The notes beneath the pieces were generated by a model. The model saw only the letters and a list, made by a program, of their open reading frames with translations, searched no databases and was not told where the DNA came from. 35,605 nt of DNA from Streptomyces sp. ISL-87 (GTDB lineage Bacteria > Actinomycetota > Actinomycetes > Streptomycetales > Streptomycetaceae): NCBI RefSeq assembly GCF_018614095.1, contig NZ_JAGGOY010000031.1, forward strand, positions 19,388 to 54,992, read 5' to 3'. The position numbers and the translations under genes are program-made. Shown here piece by piece: positions 20,463-28,929 of this stretch; position 1 is the first letter of the stretch, and each line of letters begins with the position of its first letter.

Positions 20463-21962
20463 TCAGGCGCGGACGCCCGCGATGACCTCCGCCGCCGCAC
20501 GCCCGCACACCCGCGCGGCTCCGTGCGTAGCGATGTACAGCACCCCGCGCGGCTCGGCCCGCGGCAGGCCCATCTCGACCACGACGGTGTCCGGCCGGGC
20601 CGCGACCAACGCGTCCAGGGCCTCGGTCATCCACGGGTGGCGGTGCGCGTCGCGGACCACCGCGACCACCGTGCGCCCGCCCGCCGCCGCCAGGATGTCC
20701 CCGGCGGCCGAGCCCTGCGGGTACACGCCCGACTCGGTCCCCGGGGCCAGCGCGGCCAGTTCACCGGCCACGCCCCACGGGGTCTCGTCGCCCACGGCCA
20801 CGTTCGCGACGGGCGCGAGCGTGGCCACGTACGGGGCGGCGGTCAGCGGCGCCGCCGCACCCGAGACGACCACCGCGCGGCGGGCCGCCGTCAGGCCGAT
20901 GCCGGGCGCGCTCCCCTCCGGTGCGCCCGGCGTGGCGGCGGCCGCCCGGGCCTGCCGGGTCCATTCGGCCAGCTCCCGTACCCGGGCGGCGGCGTCCGCG
21001 AGCCGCTCCTCGGGAAGGGCGCCCTCGCGTACGGCCGCGACCAGCGCGTCCCGCAGCCGGAGCACGGTCGCCTCGTCGGCGAGCCCGCCGCCGACGCAGA
21101 TCGCGTCGGCGCCGGCCGCGATGGCCAGGACCGAGCCGCGTTCGATGCCGTACGTCCCGGCGATGGCGTTCATCTCCATGCCGTCGGTGACGATCAGGCC
21201 TTCGTAGCCGAGCTCCTTGCGCAGCAGCCCGGTCAGGATCTGCGGGCTGAGGGTGGCCGGGCGGGTCGGATCCAGCGCGGGCACCACGATGTGCGCGCTC
21301 ATCACGGCCTTGGTGCCGGCCTCGATGGCGGCCTTGAAGGGGACGAGCTCGCGGGCCGCCAGGGTGTCCAGGTCCACGTCGATGCGCGGCAGGGCGTGGT
21401 GCGAGTCGACGTTGGTGTCGCCGTGGCCGGGGAAGTGCTTGGTGCACGCGGCGACGCCGGCGGCCTGGAGGCCCTCCACGTAGGCGGCGGTGTGCCGGGC
21501 CGCGAGGTGGGTGCCGGCGCCGAAGGACCGGACGCCGATGACCGGGTTGTCCGGGTTGGAGTTGACGTCGGCGGACGGCGCCCAGTTGAGGTTGACCCCG
21601 CACCCGGCGAGGCGGCGGCCCAGCTCGCGGGCGACGTCCCGGGTCAGGGCGGTGTCGTCGACGGAGCCGAGGGCCAGGTTGCCGGGGAAGGACGAGCCGC
21701 CCCGGACCTCCAGGCGCGTGACGTCGCCGCCCTCCTCGTCGATGGCGACGAGTACGTCCTCCCGTACGGCGCGCAGCTGTGCGGTGAGCGCGGCGAGCTG
21801 CTCGGGCGAGGTGATGTTGCGGCCGAACAGGCCGACGGCGGTGAGGCCTTCGCCGACCTGGCGGAGCAGCCAGCCGGGGGCGGTGGTGCCCTCGAAGCCG
21901 GGCTGGAGGACCGCGAGGGCGTCGCGGGTCAGGGTGTCCGTGCGGTGCGCGAGGACAGTCAT
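20463..21962 (-). CDS. dasD: GH3 beta-N-acetylglucosaminidase DasD
   Basis: A 499-residue family 3 glycoside hydrolase without a signal peptide, so it should act on chitobiose or muropeptide fragments in the cytosol. KHFPGHGDTNVDSHHALP (175-192) is the NagZ-type loop with the Asp-His catalytic pair, and LIVTDGMEM carries the nucleophile D260. LVAIDEEGGDVTRL (71-84) is the substrate Asp/Glu region. Residues ~330-499 form a second C-terminal domain. It starts 7 bases after dasC and ends the dasABCD operon, matching the chitobiose hydrolase DasD of other Streptomyces. It releases GlcNAc from oligomers imported by DasABC. Confidence 0.93.
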   Translation of the reverse strand: MTVLAHRTDTLTRDALAVLQPGFEGTTAPGWLLRQVGEGLTAVGLFGRNITSPEQLAALTAQLRAVREDVLVAIDEEGGDVTRLEVRGGSSFPGNLALGSVDDTALTRDVARELGRRLAGCGVNLNWAPSADVNSNPDNPVIGVRSFGAGTHLAARHTAAYVEGLQAAGVAACTKHFPGHGDTNVDSHHALPRIDVDLDTLAARELVPFKAAIEAGTKAVMSAHIVVPALDPTRPATLSPQILTGLLRKELGYEGLIVTDGMEMNAIAGTYGIERGSVLAIAAGADAICVGGGLADEATVLRLRDALVAAVREGALPEERLADAAARVRELAEWTRQARAAAATPGAPEGSAPGIGLTAARRAVVVSGAAAPLTAAPYVATLAPVANVAVGDETPWGVAGELAALAPGTESGVYPQGSAAGDILAAAGGRTVVAVVRDAHRHPWMTEALDALVAARPDTVVVEMGLPRAEPRGVLYIATHGAARVCGRAAAEVIAGVRA

Positions 21963-21969
21963 GGCGGCG

Positions 21970-22866
21970 TCATCCCTTCACGGCGCCGGCGGTGAGGCCC
22001 GCGGCCATCTTGCGCTGGACGATGAGGAAGAGGATCACGATCGGGATGGCCATCATGGTGGAGCCGGCCATCATCGGCGCGAACTCGGTGCCGTTCTTCG
22101 TCGTGAAGTTGCCCAGCCAGACGGTCGCCGTCTGGTTCTGCTGGCTCATCAGCATCAGGGCGTAGAGGTACTCGTTCCACGCCTGGATGAAGCCGTAGAC
22201 GGAGGTGGCGACCATGCCGGGGGCGAGCAGCGGGAAGACCACGCGCAGGAAGGCGCCCGTCGGCGTGCAGCCGTCGACCTGGGCGGCCTCCTCCAGCTCC
22301 TTCGGGATGTTGACGATGAAGCCGCGCAGCGTCCACACGGTGAAGGGGAGGATGAAGGTGAGGTACGTGATGATCAGGCCGGTGAGCTTGTCGTACTGGC
22401 CGAGGTCGTTCAGCAGCAGGAAGACCGGGATGATCATCGCGACGAGCGGGATCATCTGGACGGCGAGGATGCCGACGATCACGATCTTGCGGCCGCGGAA
22501 GGCGAAGCGGGAGATGGCCAGGGCGGCCAGCATGCCGACCGCGATGCCGATGGTGACCACGACGAGCGAGACGATCATGCTTCGCCCGACGGGACCCCAG
22601 AAGTCGGAGATCTCCAGTGCCCGCTTGAAGTTGTCCAGCGTGAAAGTGCGCGGGAAGAAGTGCGGGTTCGGGTCGATCGCGTCCTTGGCCGGCTTGAAGG
22701 CCGTGTTGAGCATCCAGTAGACCGGGAAGCCCACGATGGCGAAGACCAGCAGCCCGACGAGGTTCCAGCCGAGCCTGGACTTCGCCCTGTGCTGCTTGCG
22801 GCGTGCGACGGTCGGGGTCGCGGGGGGCGGGGTCGCGGTGGTCGGGGTCGCGGTGGTCGAGGTCAC
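21970..22866 (-). CDS. dasC: Sugar ABC transporter permease DasC
   Basis: A 298-residue MalG-type inner-membrane permease of the chitobiose/GlcNAc-oligomer importer. Six transmembrane segments are visible; the EAA loop that docks the ATPase is ELEEAAQVDGCTPTGAFLRV (E-A-A-x3-G-x9-P form, followed by VFPLLAP). The first ~25 residues are a Thr/Ala/Pro repeat (TSTTATPTTATPPPATPTVA) encoded by an imperfect 18-base repeat. The GTG at 22866 overlaps the dasB stop by four bases. No ATPase gene is nearby; in Streptomyces the shared MsiK ATPase serves such systems. Confidence 0.92.
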   Translation of the reverse strand: MTSTTATPTTATPPPATPTVARRKQHRAKSRLGWNLVGLLVFAIVGFPVYWMLNTAFKPAKDAIDPNPHFFPRTFTLDNFKRALEISDFWGPVGRSMIVSLVVVTIGIAVGMLAALAISRFAFRGRKIVIVGILAVQMIPLVAMIIPVFLLLNDLGQYDKLTGLIITYLTFILPFTVWTLRGFIVNIPKELEEAAQVDGCTPTGAFLRVVFPLLAPGMVATSVYGFIQAWNEYLYALMLMSQQNQTATVWLGNFTTKNGTEFAPMMAGSTMMAIPIVILFLIVQRKMAAGLTAGAVKG

Positions 22867-23903
22867 TCCACCTCTCCGATCTTGAGCATCTGGCGCATGT
22901 AGACGGCGACCACTCCGAGCAGCAGCACGACGGTCACGAGGGCGATCGCGGAGCCGCCCGAGTAGTCGTTGACCACGAAGGCCTGCTGGTACGAGTAGGT
23001 GGTCAGCAGCTGGAACTCGGCCTCGGGGTTGCCGTTGCGCATCACGAAGACCTGCGGGAAGACACCCATGTCCCAGATGACCGAGAGGGTCGTCAGCATG
23101 ACGATGACCGGCTTCAGGATGGGCAGGGTGACGTGGCGGAACACGCCCCAGGCGCCGGCGCCGTCGAGGCGCGCGGCCTCCTCCAGCTCCTTGGGGACCT
23201 GCGTCAGGCCCGCGCTGAGGGTGATGACGACGAAGGGCACCGCGCCCCAGACCACCAGCAGCATGATCACCGCGAGGCCCTGGGGGCCGCTGGCGAACCA
23301 GTTGTGGCCGATCATGTCGACGCCCGGGAGCTTGCTCATCAGGTAGTTGAGTACGCCGTAGTCGGCGTCGAAGAGCCATTTGAATACGGCGGTGGCGACG
23401 ATGATCGGCATGCCCCAGCTCGCCACGAGGGCGATGCTGACGAGCGCTTTGACCCAGCCCGACACCCGCTGGAGCAGCAGCGCGATGAGCATGCCGATGA
23501 CCATGGTCAGGATGACCGCGCCGGCCGCGAAGACCACCGTGCGCAGGACGACGGTCCAGAACTCTCCGTCGCCGAGGATCTTCGAGAAGTTGTCGAAGCC
23601 GACGAACTGGGCGTCCTTGAAGCCCCAGAGTTCGGACTTGCCGAAGCTCTGGAAGGAGAGGGACACGAGTCTGAAGAGCGGGTACCCCATGACGAGGACG
23701 ATGACCAGCAGGCACGGGGCCAGCAGCAGCCAGGGCGTGGCGCCGGAGCCCTTGCGGGCCGCCTTGCCCGTCTTCCCGGCCTTCCCCGGCTCGCTGCCCA
23801 TGCTTCCGGTCCCGGTCCCGGTCCCGGTCCCGGCCCCGGCTCCTGGGGAGGTGTTCTGCTTCGCCGGCGGCAGGTCGGCGGCGGTTGTCTGTGCGGCACT
23901 CAT
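22863..23903 (-). CDS. dasB: Sugar ABC transporter permease DasB
   Basis: A 346-residue MalF-type permease partnering DasC. The EAA loop is ELEEAARLDGAGAWGVFRHV followed by TLPILKP. Six transmembrane segments lie between residues ~58 and 340. The ~55-residue N-terminus is cytoplasmic and low-complexity (GAGAGTGTGTGTGSMG), encoded by a GGGACC hexamer repeat. GAGGAG lies six bases before the ATG at 23903. It is separated from dasA by 76 bases holding a very stable 15-bp hairpin, and overlaps dasC by four bases. Confidence 0.92.
   Translation of the reverse strand: MSAAQTTAADLPPAKQNTSPGAGAGTGTGTGTGSMGSEPGKAGKTGKAARKGSGATPWLLLAPCLLVIVLVMGYPLFRLVSLSFQSFGKSELWGFKDAQFVGFDNFSKILGDGEFWTVVLRTVVFAAGAVILTMVIGMLIALLLQRVSGWVKALVSIALVASWGMPIIVATAVFKWLFDADYGVLNYLMSKLPGVDMIGHNWFASGPQGLAVIMLLVVWGAVPFVVITLSAGLTQVPKELEEAARLDGAGAWGVFRHVTLPILKPVIVMLTTLSVIWDMGVFPQVFVMRNGNPEAEFQLLTTYSYQQAFVVNDYSGGSAIALVTVVLLLGVVAVYMRQMLKIGEVE
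23808..23837. repeat. Hexanucleotide repeat in dasB 5' coding region
   Basis: Four perfect GGTCCC units (23808-23831) plus a GGCCCC variant (23832-23837) encode the (Gly-Thr)n run of DasB. Being in multiples of three, length changes keep the frame. Confidence 0.85.
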
Positions 23904-23936
23904 CGCGCGCTCCTCGGGGGTCCCTCTCTTGACGGG

Positions 23937-23971
23937 CAGCAGGGCCCCGCCGGTCCGGCGGGGCCCTGCTG
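23937..23971 (-). terminator. Intra-operon hairpin between dasA and dasB
   Basis: CAGCAGGGCCCCGCC (23937-23951) and its exact complement (23957-23971) form a 15-bp stem with a 5-base loop, starting 9 bases past the dasA stop. In binding-protein operons such hairpins usually stabilise the upstream message or act as partial terminators, giving excess binding protein over permeases. Confidence 0.72.
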
Positions 23972-23979
23972 ACTACAGG

Positions 23980-25260
23980 TCACTTGGTGTTGATGACCTT
24001 GTCGATCTCGGCGTCAGCGGCCTTGGCCGCGTCCTCGACCGACTTCTTGCCGGTGCCGATCTCCTGGAGCATGGTCTGCAGGACCTTGCCCTTCTCGATC
24101 TGACCCCAGCCCGGAGCGGTCGGGACGAACCAGGAGGACTCGGCGGCGGTGGCGCCGACCGCGGTCTTCGGGTCGGCCTTCAGCGGGCCGAGGTCCGTCT
24201 TGTTGTTGGGCAGGTTGCCCTTGGCGATCAGGCCCTTCTGGCCCTGGGCGCCGGTGAAGGCGTTGATCCACTCGCCCGCGATGTCCTTGGCCTTGGACTT
24301 GGCCGGGACCGCCAGGTCCGAACCGCCGAGGAAGACGGGGAGGTTCCTTCCGTTCGGGCCGGGCTGGACGAAGTTCTCCAGCTTGTCCCCCAGCCCCCCG
24401 ACCTTGTCGTTCTTCGGGTCGGCGGCGGTGGCGCCCTCCCACGCGGCGGCGAAGATCGCGGCGGAGTTGCCCTGGGCGAAGACGACCGGGCGGTCGGACT
24501 CGTCCTTGGTCTTGTCCGCGTGCATGTACTTGTCGAGGAGCTCCTTGTACTGCTTGAGCCCCTTCAGCGACTCGGCGGAGGACAGGCTGCCCTTCCACTT
24601 GTCGCCGTCCTTCTTGGCGATGGCACCGCCGGCGTCGTAGACGTAGGACATCGCGGCGTACCAGTCCGGGGAAGGCTGGTAGAGGGCGCTGAACTTGTCG
24701 CCCTTCGCGGCCTGGATCTTGTCGAGGGCGGCGGTGTACTCGGCCCAGGTCTTCGGGGCGGCGGTGATGCCGGCCTCGGCGGCGAGGTCCTTGCGCCAGG
24801 TGCCCACGCGGCCACCGGCGTAGTAGGGGACGCCGTAGGTCTTGCCGTCGTAGGTCACGGACTCCTTGAGGGCGTCCAGCCAGGCGGCCGAGTTCTCGAA
24901 CTTCGACGCGTCGATCTCGGAGAAGGCGCCGGTCGACATGTAGCCGATCATCTCGGAGTTGCCCATCTCGACAACGTCCGGGGCCTTGTCCGTGGCGAGC
25001 ACGGCGTCCAGCTTGGCGTTCTTGTCCGGCCAGCCGTAGTACTCGTGCTTGATCGTGAGACCCGGGTGCTTCGCGACAATCGCGTCGTCGGCCGCCTTCA
25101 CCAGGTCGGGCCAGTTGTTCTGGGCATCAACCGTCAGCCAGACGGTCAGCTCCTTGGCGCCGGAGGCCTTGTCGCCCCCCTTGCTGTCGGAATCACCGCA
25201 CGCCGCGAGGCCGATAACCATGCCCGCGACTCCAACCGCCGCGATGAGCTTGCGCTTCAC
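23980..25260 (-). CDS. dasA: Chitobiose/GlcNAc-oligomer-binding lipoprotein DasA
   Basis: A 426-residue family 1 (MalE-like) solute-binding lipoprotein anchored on the outside of the membrane. The signal peptide KRKLIAAVGVAGMVIGLAAC ends in a lipobox LAAC, so Cys is lipidated, followed by a flexible GDSDSKGGDKASG linker. The binding domain begins at ELTVWLTVDAQNNWPDLVKA; NLPNNKTDLGPL and PGWGQIEKGKVLQTMLQEI are typical of the family's later part. The GTG at 25260 has GGAGG five bases before it; the ATG at 25314 would precede the ribosome site. A TTGACA -35 and dre sites lie upstream, and dasR is divergent. Confidence 0.94.
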   Translation of the reverse strand: MKRKLIAAVGVAGMVIGLAACGDSDSKGGDKASGAKELTVWLTVDAQNNWPDLVKAADDAIVAKHPGLTIKHEYYGWPDKNAKLDAVLATDKAPDVVEMGNSEMIGYMSTGAFSEIDASKFENSAAWLDALKESVTYDGKTYGVPYYAGGRVGTWRKDLAAEAGITAAPKTWAEYTAALDKIQAAKGDKFSALYQPSPDWYAAMSYVYDAGGAIAKKDGDKWKGSLSSAESLKGLKQYKELLDKYMHADKTKDESDRPVVFAQGNSAAIFAAAWEGATAADPKNDKVGGLGDKLENFVQPGPNGRNLPVFLGGSDLAVPAKSKAKDIAGEWINAFTGAQGQKGLIAKGNLPNNKTDLGPLKADPKTAVGATAAESSWFVPTAPGWGQIEKGKVLQTMLQEIGTGKKSVEDAAKAADAEIDKVINTK

Positions 25261-25352
25261 GCCACCCTCCTCAGGGATGCCTGCCTGCACTTCCCTTGCC
25301 CGCCGCGGCGACATACGCGAAGTACTGCACGTGGGGCCGGGATCTGATCCAT

Positions 25353-25368
25353 ATTGGTGTAGACCAGC
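25353..25368. promoter_or_regulatory. dre operator of the dasA promoter
   Basis: ATTGGTGTAGACCAGC matches the DasR consensus ACTGGTCTAGACCAGT at 13 of 16 positions; core TGGTGTAGACCA at 25355-25366. It is ~95 bases upstream of dasA and ~20 bases downstream of its -35 (TTGACA, 25403-25398), so bound DasR would block initiation. Confidence 0.82.
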
Positions 25369-25378
25369 AACCGGAGCT

Positions 25379-25410
25379 TGGCCTAGACCTTTAGGGGTGT
25401 CAAGGGTCTA
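25379..25410. promoter_or_regulatory. Second, weaker DasR-like site and dasA -35
   Basis: TGGCCTAGACCT (25379-25390) differs from the dre core at two positions. TAGACC (25384-25389) and GGTCTA (25405-25410) form a wider inverted repeat around TTGACA (minus strand 25403-25398), the likely -35 of dasA. The second site could allow cooperative binding or control of dasR itself. Confidence 0.45.
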
Positions 25411-25422
25411 ATGAGCGGGTGA

Positions 25423-25442
25423 TCGGTCCGTTATCGGACCGA
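25423..25442. promoter_or_regulatory. Perfect 8-bp palindrome upstream of dasR
   Basis: TCGGTCCG (25423-25430) and CGGACCGA (25435-25442) flank TTAT, 71 bases before dasR. It is unlike the dre consensus except for a GGTCC half. It could be an operator for another regulator or an RNA hairpin in the dasR leader. Confidence 0.5.
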
Positions 25443-25512
25443 CACCTGGGGGAGGGAGGAGGCCTGTCCTCCCGCCCGTGTCACGATGTGACCGCACATA
25501 TCGGAGGAGCCG

Positions 25513-26316
25513 GTGACGGCAGCGAAACTGGAGTCGGGAAGGCGGGCGGCGATGGCCACCGAAGGGGCGACCACGGAGCCGGAAGGCGGGGCAGCCACTC
25601 GCACGGCGCGTGTGCCCAAGTACTACCGACTCAAGCGGCACTTGCTCGACATGACCGAGACCCTGCCCCCGGGCACGCCGGTGCCGCCGGAGCGCACGCT
25701 CGCGGCCGAGTTCGACACCTCCCGGACCACCGTGCGGCAGGCGCTCCAGGAGCTCGTCGTCGAGGGCCGGCTGGAACGCATCCAGGGCAAGGGCACCTTC
25801 GTCGCCAAGCCCAAGGTCTCCCAGCCGCTCCAGCTCTCCTCGTACACCGAGGACATGCGGGCCCAGGGCCTGGAGCCGACGTCCCAGCTCCTCGACATCG
25901 GCTACGTGACGGCCGACGACACCCTCGCCGGGCTGCTCAAAATCGCCACCGGCGGACGGGTGCTGCGCATCGAGCGGCTGCGTCTGGCCAGCGGCGAGCC
26001 GATGGCCATCGAGACCACCCACCTTTCGGCCAAGCGCTTCCCCGCGCTGCGCCGGTCGCTGGCCAAGTACACCTCGCTCTACACCGCCCTGGCCGAGGTG
26101 TACGACGTCCGCCTCGCCGAGGCCGAGGAGACCATCGAGACCTCGCTGGCCACCCCGCGCGAGGCCGGACTGCTCGGCACCGACGTCGGCCTGCCGATGC
26201 TGATGCTCTCCCGGCACTCGCTGGACGCCGACGGAGAGCCCGTCGAGTGGGTCCGCTCCGTGTACCGCGGCGATCGTTACAAATTCGTCGCCCGGCTCCA
26301 GCGCCCCGCCGTCTGA
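25513..26316 (+). CDS. dasR: GntR/HutC-family global regulator DasR
   Basis: A 267-residue repressor of the GntR family, HutC subfamily. Residues ~34-100 are the winged HTH ([50 protein letters not shown]); ~110-255 are the UTRA sensor domain ([36 protein letters not shown]). DasR binds dre sites and is released by GlcN-6-P or GlcNAc-6-P, linking chitin/peptidoglycan breakdown to development and antibiotic production. The GTG at 25513 follows GGAGG at 25503-25507; an internal ATG at codon 14 is the alternative. The extra N-terminal ~30 residues before the HTH are disordered. Divergent from dasA, sharing a control region with dre sites. Confidence 0.95.
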   Translation: MTAAKLESGRRAAMATEGATTEPEGGAATRTARVPKYYRLKRHLLDMTETLPPGTPVPPERTLAAEFDTSRTTVRQALQELVVEGRLERIQGKGTFVAKPKVSQPLQLSSYTEDMRAQGLEPTSQLLDIGYVTADDTLAGLLKIATGGRVLRIERLRLASGEPMAIETTHLSAKRFPALRRSLAKYTSLYTALAEVYDVRLAEAEETIETSLATPREAGLLGTDVGLPMLMLSRHSLDADGEPVEWVRSVYRGDRYKFVARLQRPAV

Positions 26317-26424
26317 TACGTAGTTGACTCTCGTACCGCTATGCGGGCGGGGGCTTACGTTCACCGGGCAGGCCCCCGTAGATTCCCTGCGCTTACGCAG
26401 ATGATCGACGAGGGGACGAGGATC

Positions 26425-28686
26425 ATGCCGGAACCGGAAGCAACAGGTTCAGAACGGAACGCGGCGAGTCCCGGCAACATGCCGGGCTCGCCTTCTCCTT
26501 CGCAGGGGCCGGCGGGAGGCTCGTCAGGGGCGCTCACGCCGAAGTCGGTCGCCGTCTGGGTGCTCGTGGCGCTCATCGGGGCCATCGCCTGGGGGGTGTT
26601 GGCCCTCTCGCGCGGCGAGGAGATCTCGGCCGCCTGGCTGCTCGCCGCCGCGCTGGGCTCGTACGCCATCGGCTACCGCTTCTACGCGCGGTTCATCGTG
26701 AACCGCGTGCTGAAGGTGGACAAGACGCGGGCCACCCCGGCCGAACGCCTGGACAACGGCGTCGACTTCCACCCCACCGATCGACGGGTGCTTTTCGGCC
26801 ACCACTTCGCCGCCGTCGCCGGCGCGGGCCCGCTGGTCGGACCCGTGCTCGCCGCGCAGATGGGCTACCTGCCGGGCACCATCTGGATCGTCGCGGGCGT
26901 CATCTTCGCCGGCGCCGTCCAGGACATGGTCACCCTGTTCTTCTCCACCCGGCGCGACGGGCGTTCGCTCGGCCAGATGGCCCGGGAGGAGATCGGCCCC
27001 ATCGGCGGAGCCGCCGCCCTGATCGCCGTGTTCGCCATCATGATCATCCTGCTGGCGGTGCTCGCGCTGGTCATCGTCAACGCGCTGGCACACTCGCCCT
27101 GGGGTGTCTTCTCCATCGGCATGACCATCCCCATCGCCCTCTTCATGGGCTTCTACCTGCGCGTGCTGCGGCCGGGCCGGGTCACCGAGGTCTCGGTCAT
27201 CGGTGTCGCCCTGCTGCTGCTCGCCATCGTCGCGGGCGGCTGGGTCGCGGAGTCCTCGCTGGCGGACACCTTCACCCTGGAGAAGGAGACGCTGATCATC
27301 TGGATGGTCGCGTACGGCTTCATCGCCTCGGTGCTGCCGGTGTGGATGCTGCTCGCGCCCCGCGACTACCTCTCCACCTTCATGAAGGTCGGCACCATCG
27401 CACTGATGGCGGTGGGCGTCGTCATCGCCGTGCCGACGCTGAAGATGCCCGCGATCACCGATTTCGCGACGCGCGGGGACGGCCCGGTCTTCGCCGGTTC
27501 GATGTTCCCGTTCGTCTTCATCACCATCGCCTGCGGCGCGCTGTCCGGGTTCCACGCGCTGGTCTCCTCGGGCACCACCCCGAAGATGATCCAGAAGGAG
27601 ACCCAGGTCCGGGTCATCGGCTACGGCGCCATGCTGACCGAGTCCTTCGTCGCCGTCATGGCGATCATCGCGGCGACCATCATCGAGCCCGGCCTGTTCT
27701 TCGCGGTGAACTCCCCCGCCGGTGTCATCGGCACCACGGTGGAGACCGCCTCGCAGGCGGTGACCAACTTCGGCTTCGCCGTCTCCCCGGACCTCCTCGC
27801 GCAGGCCGCGAAGGATGTCGAGGAGACCAGCCTGCTGTCCCGTACCGGCGGTGCGCCGACCTTCGCACTCGGAATGTCGGAGATCTTCTCGTCCGTGTTC
27901 GGCGGCGCCGGAATGAAGGCCTTCTGGTACCACTTCGCCATCATGTTCGAGGCCCTCTTCATCCTGACCACGCTCGACGCGGGCACCCGGGTCGGCCGGT
28001 TCATGCTCCAGGACACCCTCGGCAACGTGCACAAGTCCTTCAAGGACGTCAGCTGGAAGCCGGGCGTGTGGCTGGCGAGCGCGCTCGTCGTCGGCGGCTG
28101 GGGCTACTTCCTGTGGGTTGGCGTCAAGGACCCGCTGGGCGGCATCAACCAGCTGTTCCCGCTGTTCGGCATCGCGAACCAGCTGCTCGCGGCGGTCGCC
28201 CTGGCCGTCTGCACCACGCTGCTGGTCAAGTCCGGGCGGCTCAAGTGGGCCTGGGTGACCGGGGTTCCGCTGGCGTGGGACGTGGCCGTCACGCTCACCG
28301 CGAGCTACCAGAAGATCTTCTCCGAGGACGTGAAGGTCGGCTTCTTCGCGCAGCGCGACAAATACCAGACCGGGATCGACGCGGGCAAGGTGCTGCCGCC
28401 CGCCAAGAGCATGGACGACATGCACACCGTGGTCACCAACGCCACGGTGGACGGCGCCCTGTCGGCGCTGTTCGCGATCCTGATCATCATCGTGCTGCTC
28501 GACGCGGCCCGGACCTGCTTCAAGGCCATCAGCAGCCCGGAGTCGGTGAAGCTGTCGGAGACCCCGTGGACGAAGTCGAAGATCATCGCCCCGGCGGGTC
28601 TGATCGCGACGGCCGATGAGCGGGCGGAACTCGCCGCCGCCGGCCTGGACTCGGGCGGCGGCCGCGTGAAGGAGCCGGTGGCGTGA
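26425..28686 (+). CDS. cstA: CstA-family carbon starvation / pyruvate transporter
   Basis: A 753-residue multi-pass membrane protein of the CstA family (E. coli CstA and BtsT), which import peptides or pyruvate. The N-terminal ~35 residues are polar; then about sixteen hydrophobic segments. Diagnostic stretches are HFAAVAGAGPLVGPVLAAQM, GCGALSGFH-like CGALSGFHALVSSGTTPKMI, and LTTLDAGTRVGRFMLQDTLG. Start 26425 follows GAGG and AGGGGA; an in-frame ATG at 26401 is less well placed. Its stop overlaps the next gene by four bases (GTGA). Transport of pyruvate is inferred from characterised relatives. Confidence 0.92.
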   Translation: MPEPEATGSERNAASPGNMPGSPSPSQGPAGGSSGALTPKSVAVWVLVALIGAIAWGVLALSRGEEISAAWLLAAALGSYAIGYRFYARFIVNRVLKVDKTRATPAERLDNGVDFHPTDRRVLFGHHFAAVAGAGPLVGPVLAAQMGYLPGTIWIVAGVIFAGAVQDMVTLFFSTRRDGRSLGQMAREEIGPIGGAAALIAVFAIMIILLAVLALVIVNALAHSPWGVFSIGMTIPIALFMGFYLRVLRPGRVTEVSVIGVALLLLAIVAGGWVAESSLADTFTLEKETLIIWMVAYGFIASVLPVWMLLAPRDYLSTFMKVGTIALMAVGVVIAVPTLKMPAITDFATRGDGPVFAGSMFPFVFITIACGALSGFHALVSSGTTPKMIQKETQVRVIGYGAMLTESFVAVMAIIAATIIEPGLFFAVNSPAGVIGTTVETASQAVTNFGFAVSPDLLAQAAKDVEETSLLSRTGGAPTFALGMSEIFSSVFGGAGMKAFWYHFAIMFEALFILTTLDAGTRVGRFMLQDTLGNVHKSFKDVSWKPGVWLASALVVGGWGYFLWVGVKDPLGGINQLFPLFGIANQLLAAVALAVCTTLLVKSGRLKWAWVTGVPLAWDVAVTLTASYQKIFSEDVKVGFFAQRDKYQTGIDAGKVLPPAKSMDDMHTVVTNATVDGALSALFAILIIIVLLDAARTCFKAISSPESVKLSETPWTKSKIIAPAGLIATADERAELAAAGLDSGGGRVKEPVA

Positions 28687-28886
28687 CCGGCGTCCGCGTC
28701 CGCGCGGCGCTGGCGAAGGCCCGGTTCTACGTACGGGAGTTCTCGGGCGAGGCGGCGTACGACCGCTACGTCGCGCACACCCGCTCGCACGACCCGGCCG
28801 CCGAGGTCCTGACCCGGCGCGCCTTCGAGCACGCCCGCACGGACGCCCGCGAGGGGGACCCCCGCGAGGGCTTCCGCTGCTGCTGA
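28683..28886 (+). CDS. YbdD/YjiX family small protein, CstA partner
   Basis: A 67-residue protein whose GTG overlaps the cstA stop. The core FYVREFSGEAAYDRYVAH and the ending DPREGFRCC match the YbdD/YjiX (DUF466) family, normally RYxREFxGEDxYDxYxxH with a C-terminal RCC. In E. coli the pairs CstA-YbdD and BtsT-YjiX act together and the small subunit is needed for pyruvate uptake. It is soluble, so probably binds the transporter from the cytosol. A 17-bp terminator follows the stop by four bases. Confidence 0.9.
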   Translation: MTGVRVRAALAKARFYVREFSGEAAYDRYVAHTRSHDPAAEVLTRRAFEHARTDAREGDPREGFRCC

Positions 28887-28890
28887 CCCG

Positions 28891-28927
28891 GCTGAAGGGC
28901 CGCCGCGCACCGCGGCGGCCCTTCAGC
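28891..28927. terminator. 17-bp perfect terminator hairpin after cstA-ybdD
   Basis: GCTGAAGGGCCGCCGCG (28891-28907) and its complement (28911-28927) with a 3-base loop. It lies between convergent genes and probably serves both; the Uma2 stop follows within three bases. Confidence 0.87.
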
Positions 28928-28929
28928 GT

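Noticed and set aside
26524..28425. 633-codon open frame antisense to cstA
   Set aside because: Composition (Asp/Gly/Glu/Arg/His) is the usual mirror of a membrane-protein gene; no motif, and cstA is convincing.
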